8,385 nt of DNA. Origin: Verrucomicrobiota bacterium. GTDB taxonomy: Bacteria > Verrucomicrobiota > Verrucomicrobiia > Verrucomicrobiales > Akkermansiaceae. This document shows, piece after piece, positions 6,071 to 8,385 of this stretch; position 1 is the first letter of the stretch, and every line of letters begins with the position of its first letter. The notes below the pieces were generated by a model that was not told where the DNA came from, ran no database searches, and saw nothing but the letters and a program-made list of their open reading frames with translations. Made by a program: the position numbers and the translations under genes. The stretch covers positions 1-8,385 of the forward strand of contig JAPLUJ010000226.1 in NCBI GenBank assembly GCA_026397695.1. The letters run 5' to 3'.

Positions 6071-8385
6071 CTAGGGGACTGAACTGCGGGCAACGCGGAA
6101 CCCGAAGGTGAGGCTCGTGATCGACGGGGCGTTTTCGTTGCGGAACGCGACACGGCAGCCGTACGCGCTGTCGGCCCAACTGCCGCCTCGTTGCACCCGG
6201 CACAGGCCCGAAGCTGCACCATGTGGATCGGTCTGCGAAGTGGAGGGATAGTCCGCCACCCAATCCCAGCACCACTCCCGCGAGTTCCCCGCCATGTCAT
6301 ACAATCCATAACCGTTCGGCGCGAAACTTCCCACCGGCGAACTGTAGGGATACGCTGCTGTGTAGGACGGATGGTAATAGTAATTGCCTGTAGCTGGTGG
6401 CCGGGGAGTCACGTCGTAGCTGTAGTCGTTTGTCGTCCCGTTAGAAGAATACACCATGTAATTCGCCTGGCTATGGCTGATTGTATCCGTACCCCAGGGA
6501 AAATTCTTTCCGGTCACTCGGCCCCGCGCCGCCTTCTCCCACTCCGCCTCGCTCGGCAACCGGTAGCCGTTGGCACTCCAATTGCAATCCGGCGCGCTGC
6601 TGCCCGTCTTATAGGTCTCCCCGGAAACCGTGTAGCACAGCGTCAACCCCTCTTGTTGACTCCGCGCGTTGCACCACTTCACCATGTCATACCAGGAGAT
6701 CGAATGCGCCGGATGGTTCGCCCCTTTCGAGGCGAAGCCGCCATTCCCCACAGCCAGGTCCGTGTAGCCATTGTTCAGCCCCCACGCCCGCACCTCATCC
6801 CATTCCTCCTTGGTCACCTCGTATTTTCCCATGTAGAACGCACTCACATCCACGCTGTGGACGGGCGTGGCGATGCCGTCCTGCCCCATCTCGAAACTCC
6901 CGGCCGCGATATAGGCCATACCCGATGGAGGCTGGAACATATCATGCGCCAGTCCGCCGATAGTGAATGTCGCGGTCCTGATTGCGGGAGTGGTATTTGG
7001 CTGAACCGTTACGCGCATTTGAGTCCAATCATTTCCAGGCGAAGGCGCGATCGAAATCCACGGCGGAAGATCTCCGATGGTCCACGGCCCGGTGAATTCC
7101 GAAGTGATGGAGATCACATAGGTCCCACCAAGATCATTAATCCCGTAGCTCAACGGAGAGATGCTTCCAACTTCCGGGGCCACGTGGATCAGCGTGAAGT
7201 CGCTGGCCACCGAACCTTGGGAGTTGGTGACGATGACCCGATACTCCGTATCCGCCGTCAGGGAGGGTGTGGTGTATGACACCCCGGTCGCGCCCGGAAC
7301 GGGTTGGAACGAGCCGCCCGGACTCCTGCTTTCCCACTGGAAGTTAGGGATGGGCCATCCTTGCGCTCCTGCGTTTAGCGTGGTGCTTGTCCCCATGACA
7401 ATCCTGGAGCCGACCGGGTGAAGCGTCAGGGTCGGTGCCGTCGGGTTTTGAACCATGACCTGCAGCCGCGCGAAACGCCGCGGACTGGACGACACCGGGG
7501 TATTGTCGCGTGCTTTCAAGCGTGCCGGGTTGTCTTCCAGAATGGTCACGTCGGCCGGGCCGGACAACCAAGTGCCCAGATCGGATGAAACCTGCACTGT
7601 GAACCGCACCGTGGCGGCCGCCGCTGGATTGCGGGTAACGGTGAGTGTTAGATAGCCATTCTCGATGCCCGCCACCGGCATCCCGACCAGCGAGGAGATC
7701 CTGGGATTCAGGCCGAGCGCGAATTCCATCAGATTCGTGATTCCGTCACGGTCGAGATCTGCCATTGAATCGGGAACCTGCGGATCCAAGCCGTTGGCGA
7801 ATTCCCATCCTTCGGGGATGCCATCGCCGTCAAGGTCGCGCAGCAGGTCGATGGTGATTTGGACCGGTTCGGACCAGGCACCGGTCATCAAACCATCGGC
7901 GGCGCGGGCGCGGAGGAAAATGGTGCCGGTGAAGTCACTGCCCAGATCGGTGACGGAATCCCAGGCCAGATGATGGGTGGTGCCGGCGAAGGCGGCGGAG
8001 AGTGCTGCGCCGCTCCAAGGTTGTCCGTTGGCTTTGGTGAGGGTGGCGGCATGCCAACCGGCTTCCGATGAGCGCCGGTATTCCATTGCTGGAACCGACG
8101 GGTTGCTTTCCCCATCCCACAAGCGCACGGAAATGTCCGCCTGCGAACCGAAGGCGACGCGCCAGTCGAGGATGCGGGCCACCGGCGGGGTTTCGGTCGT
8201 GGCGGCGGTCAGGGCGTCTTCCAAGGCAGCCGATGACCATTCGACCAGATTGCACTGCGCGGGCGTCAAGGGGTCGACGGCCAGCCCGATCAGCGAGGCT
8301 GCCCCGTTGCCGGCTCCTTCGTCTCGGCCTAACAACTGGTGCCAGGCTTGTTGGGCGCGTTCCTGGCTGAGGATGCGGCGGTCCA
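6071..8385 (-). CDS. Large multidomain surface-type protein with Ig-like, BACON-like and FGE-fold domains (N-terminus outside window)
   Basis: The frame runs to the window edge (DRRILSQERAQQAWHQL precedes the TTG at 8335), so the gene is 5'-truncated by the window; residue numbers here count from 8335. Order: a fibronectin-like region with RILDWRVAFGSQADISV (54-70) and FTGTIFLRARAADG (135-148); two calcium-binding motifs, DLDGDGIPEGWE (167-178) and DLDRDGITNLMEF (193-205); a verrucomicrobial C-terminal-type beta domain (about 206-293); an Ig-like domain (about 299-385, FQWE...TEYRVIVTNSQG); a BACON-like domain (about 390-466, WTIGDLPPWISIAPSPG, RTATFTIGG); and an FGE-sulfatase/SUMF1 fold (PF03781, 472-752) with GYRLPSEAEWEKAARG (590-605), NGYGLYDMAGNSREW (674-688) and RVQRGGSWAD. 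True formylglycine-generating enzymes carry two active-site Cys after GGS; here the first is D722 and only C727 remains, so formylglycine synthesis is unlikely and a binding role fits better. Probably exported; the signal region is not visible. Confidence 0.9.
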   Translation of the reverse strand, partial: DRRILSQERAQQAWHQLLGRDEGAGNGAASLIGLAVDPLTPAQCNLVEWSSAALEDALTAATTETPPVARILDWRVAFGSQADISVRLWDGESNPSVPAMEYRRSSEAGWHAATLTKANGQPWSGAALSAAFAGTTHHLAWDSVTDLGSDFTGTIFLRARAADGLMTGAWSEPVQITIDLLRDLDGDGIPEGWEFANGLDPQVPDSMADLDRDGITNLMEFALGLNPRISSLVGMPVAGIENGYLTLTVTRNPAAAATVRFTVQVSSDLGTWLSGPADVTILEDNPARLKARDNTPVSSSPRRFARLQVMVQNPTAPTLTLHPVGSRIVMGTSTTLNAGAQGWPIPNFQWESRSPGGSFQPVPGATGVSYTTPSLTADTEYRVIVTNSQGSVASDFTLIHVAPEVGSISPLSYGINDLGGTYVISITSEFTGPWTIGDLPPWISIAPSPGNDWTQMRVTVQPNTTPAIRTATFTIGGLAHDMFQPPSGMAYIAAGSFEMGQDGIATPVHSVDVSAFYMGKYEVTKEEWDEVRAWGLNNGYTDLAVGNGGFASKGANHPAHSISWYDMVKWCNARSQQEGLTLCYTVSGETYKTGSSAPDCNWSANGYRLPSEAEWEKAARGRVTGKNFPWGTDTISHSQANYMVYSSNGTTNDYSYDVTPRPPATGNYYYHPSYTAAYPYSSPVGSFAPNGYGLYDMAGNSREWCWDWVADYPSTSQTDPHGAASGLCRVQRGGSWADSAYGCRVAFRNENAPSITSLTFGFRVARSSVP
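7531..7732. repeat. Direct repeat copy B, inside the multidomain gene
   Basis: Partner of 5681-5883. In this copy the sequence is in frame and encodes, on the minus strand, residues about 202-269 of the multidomain protein: the start of the C-terminal-type domain, from MEFALGLNP to VTILED. It also contains one copy of the octamer GTGTTAGA (7645-7652) shared with the decayed copy. Confidence 0.92.

Noticed and set aside
6071..6200. Diversity-generating retroelement target: the FGE-like C-terminus (GGSW...CRVAFRNENAP...FGFRVA) resembles known variable regions
   Set aside because: No template repeat of this segment and no reverse transcriptase is present in the window; the sequence just behind the gene is a different remnant. 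FGE-fold C-termini commonly look like this without hypervariation.
6191..7279. Plus-strand open frame of 362 codons opposite the FGE-fold domain
   Set aside because: The minus strand encodes unmistakable domain motifs here; the plus-strand product is rich in Arg, His and Pro with no recognisable pattern, as expected of a shadow frame.

Overview
The window looks like chromosomal DNA of a GC-rich Verrucomicrobiota bacterium, probably a Luteolibacter/Haloferula/Verrucomicrobium-like lineage. The evidence is the verrucomicrobial large-protein C-terminus at the left edge, the C-terminal-type domain ending in phrases such as LMEFALGLNP and GYLTLTVTRNP, the DUF1080 and sugar isomerase genes typical of Planctomycetes/Verrucomicrobia, and start codons without Shine-Dalgarno sequences. 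The genus is an inference.

Layout. At 3-854 (+) is the 3' end of a large gene that begins outside the window; its product has GspK-like features and belongs to a verrucomicrobial envelope protein family. It is followed by an unusual repeat and inverted repeat (864-953). The start codon of the next gene, a small secreted protein of unknown function (944-1651, +), lies inside this repeat. Closely spaced behind it are a TIM-barrel sugar phosphate isomerase/epimerase-like gene (1674-2522, +) and an alpha/beta hydrolase (2534-3337, +), closed by a convincing intrinsic terminator (3387-3414). A second unit follows: a secreted DUF1080 protein (3439-4158, +) whose signal peptide is encoded partly by a hexanucleotide microsatellite, then a family 4 glycosidase (4207-5625, +).

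From the right, a large multidomain surface-type gene runs on the minus strand (6071-8385, its 5' end outside the window). It has a fibronectin-like region, calcium-binding DxDxDG motifs, a verrucomicrobial C-terminal-type domain, an Ig-like domain, a BACON-like domain and a C-terminal FGE/sulfatase-modifying-factor fold. Between it and the glycosidase (5626-6070) lies a decayed, frameshifted second copy of the middle domain of that gene, about 89% identical in DNA over ~203 bp, plus a hairpin-containing stretch with no gene.

How the genes may work together: GH4 enzymes act through a 3-keto sugar intermediate made with bound NAD, and DUF1080 (PF06439) is known as a 3-keto-disaccharide hydrolase family. 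Together with the TIM-barrel sugar isomerase/epimerase this suggests a small glycoside catabolic locus using 3-keto chemistry, with the DUF1080 protein exported and GH4 in the cytoplasm. No transporter, regulator or Gfo/Idh dehydrogenase is visible, so the pathway is a hypothesis. I see no RNA gene, CRISPR array, insertion sequence or phage gene. I did not find a clear undescribed multi-gene system; the most unusual signals are the repeat-embedded start codon, the signal-peptide microsatellite, the domain duplication remnant and an over-represented YTGTTAGR octamer.
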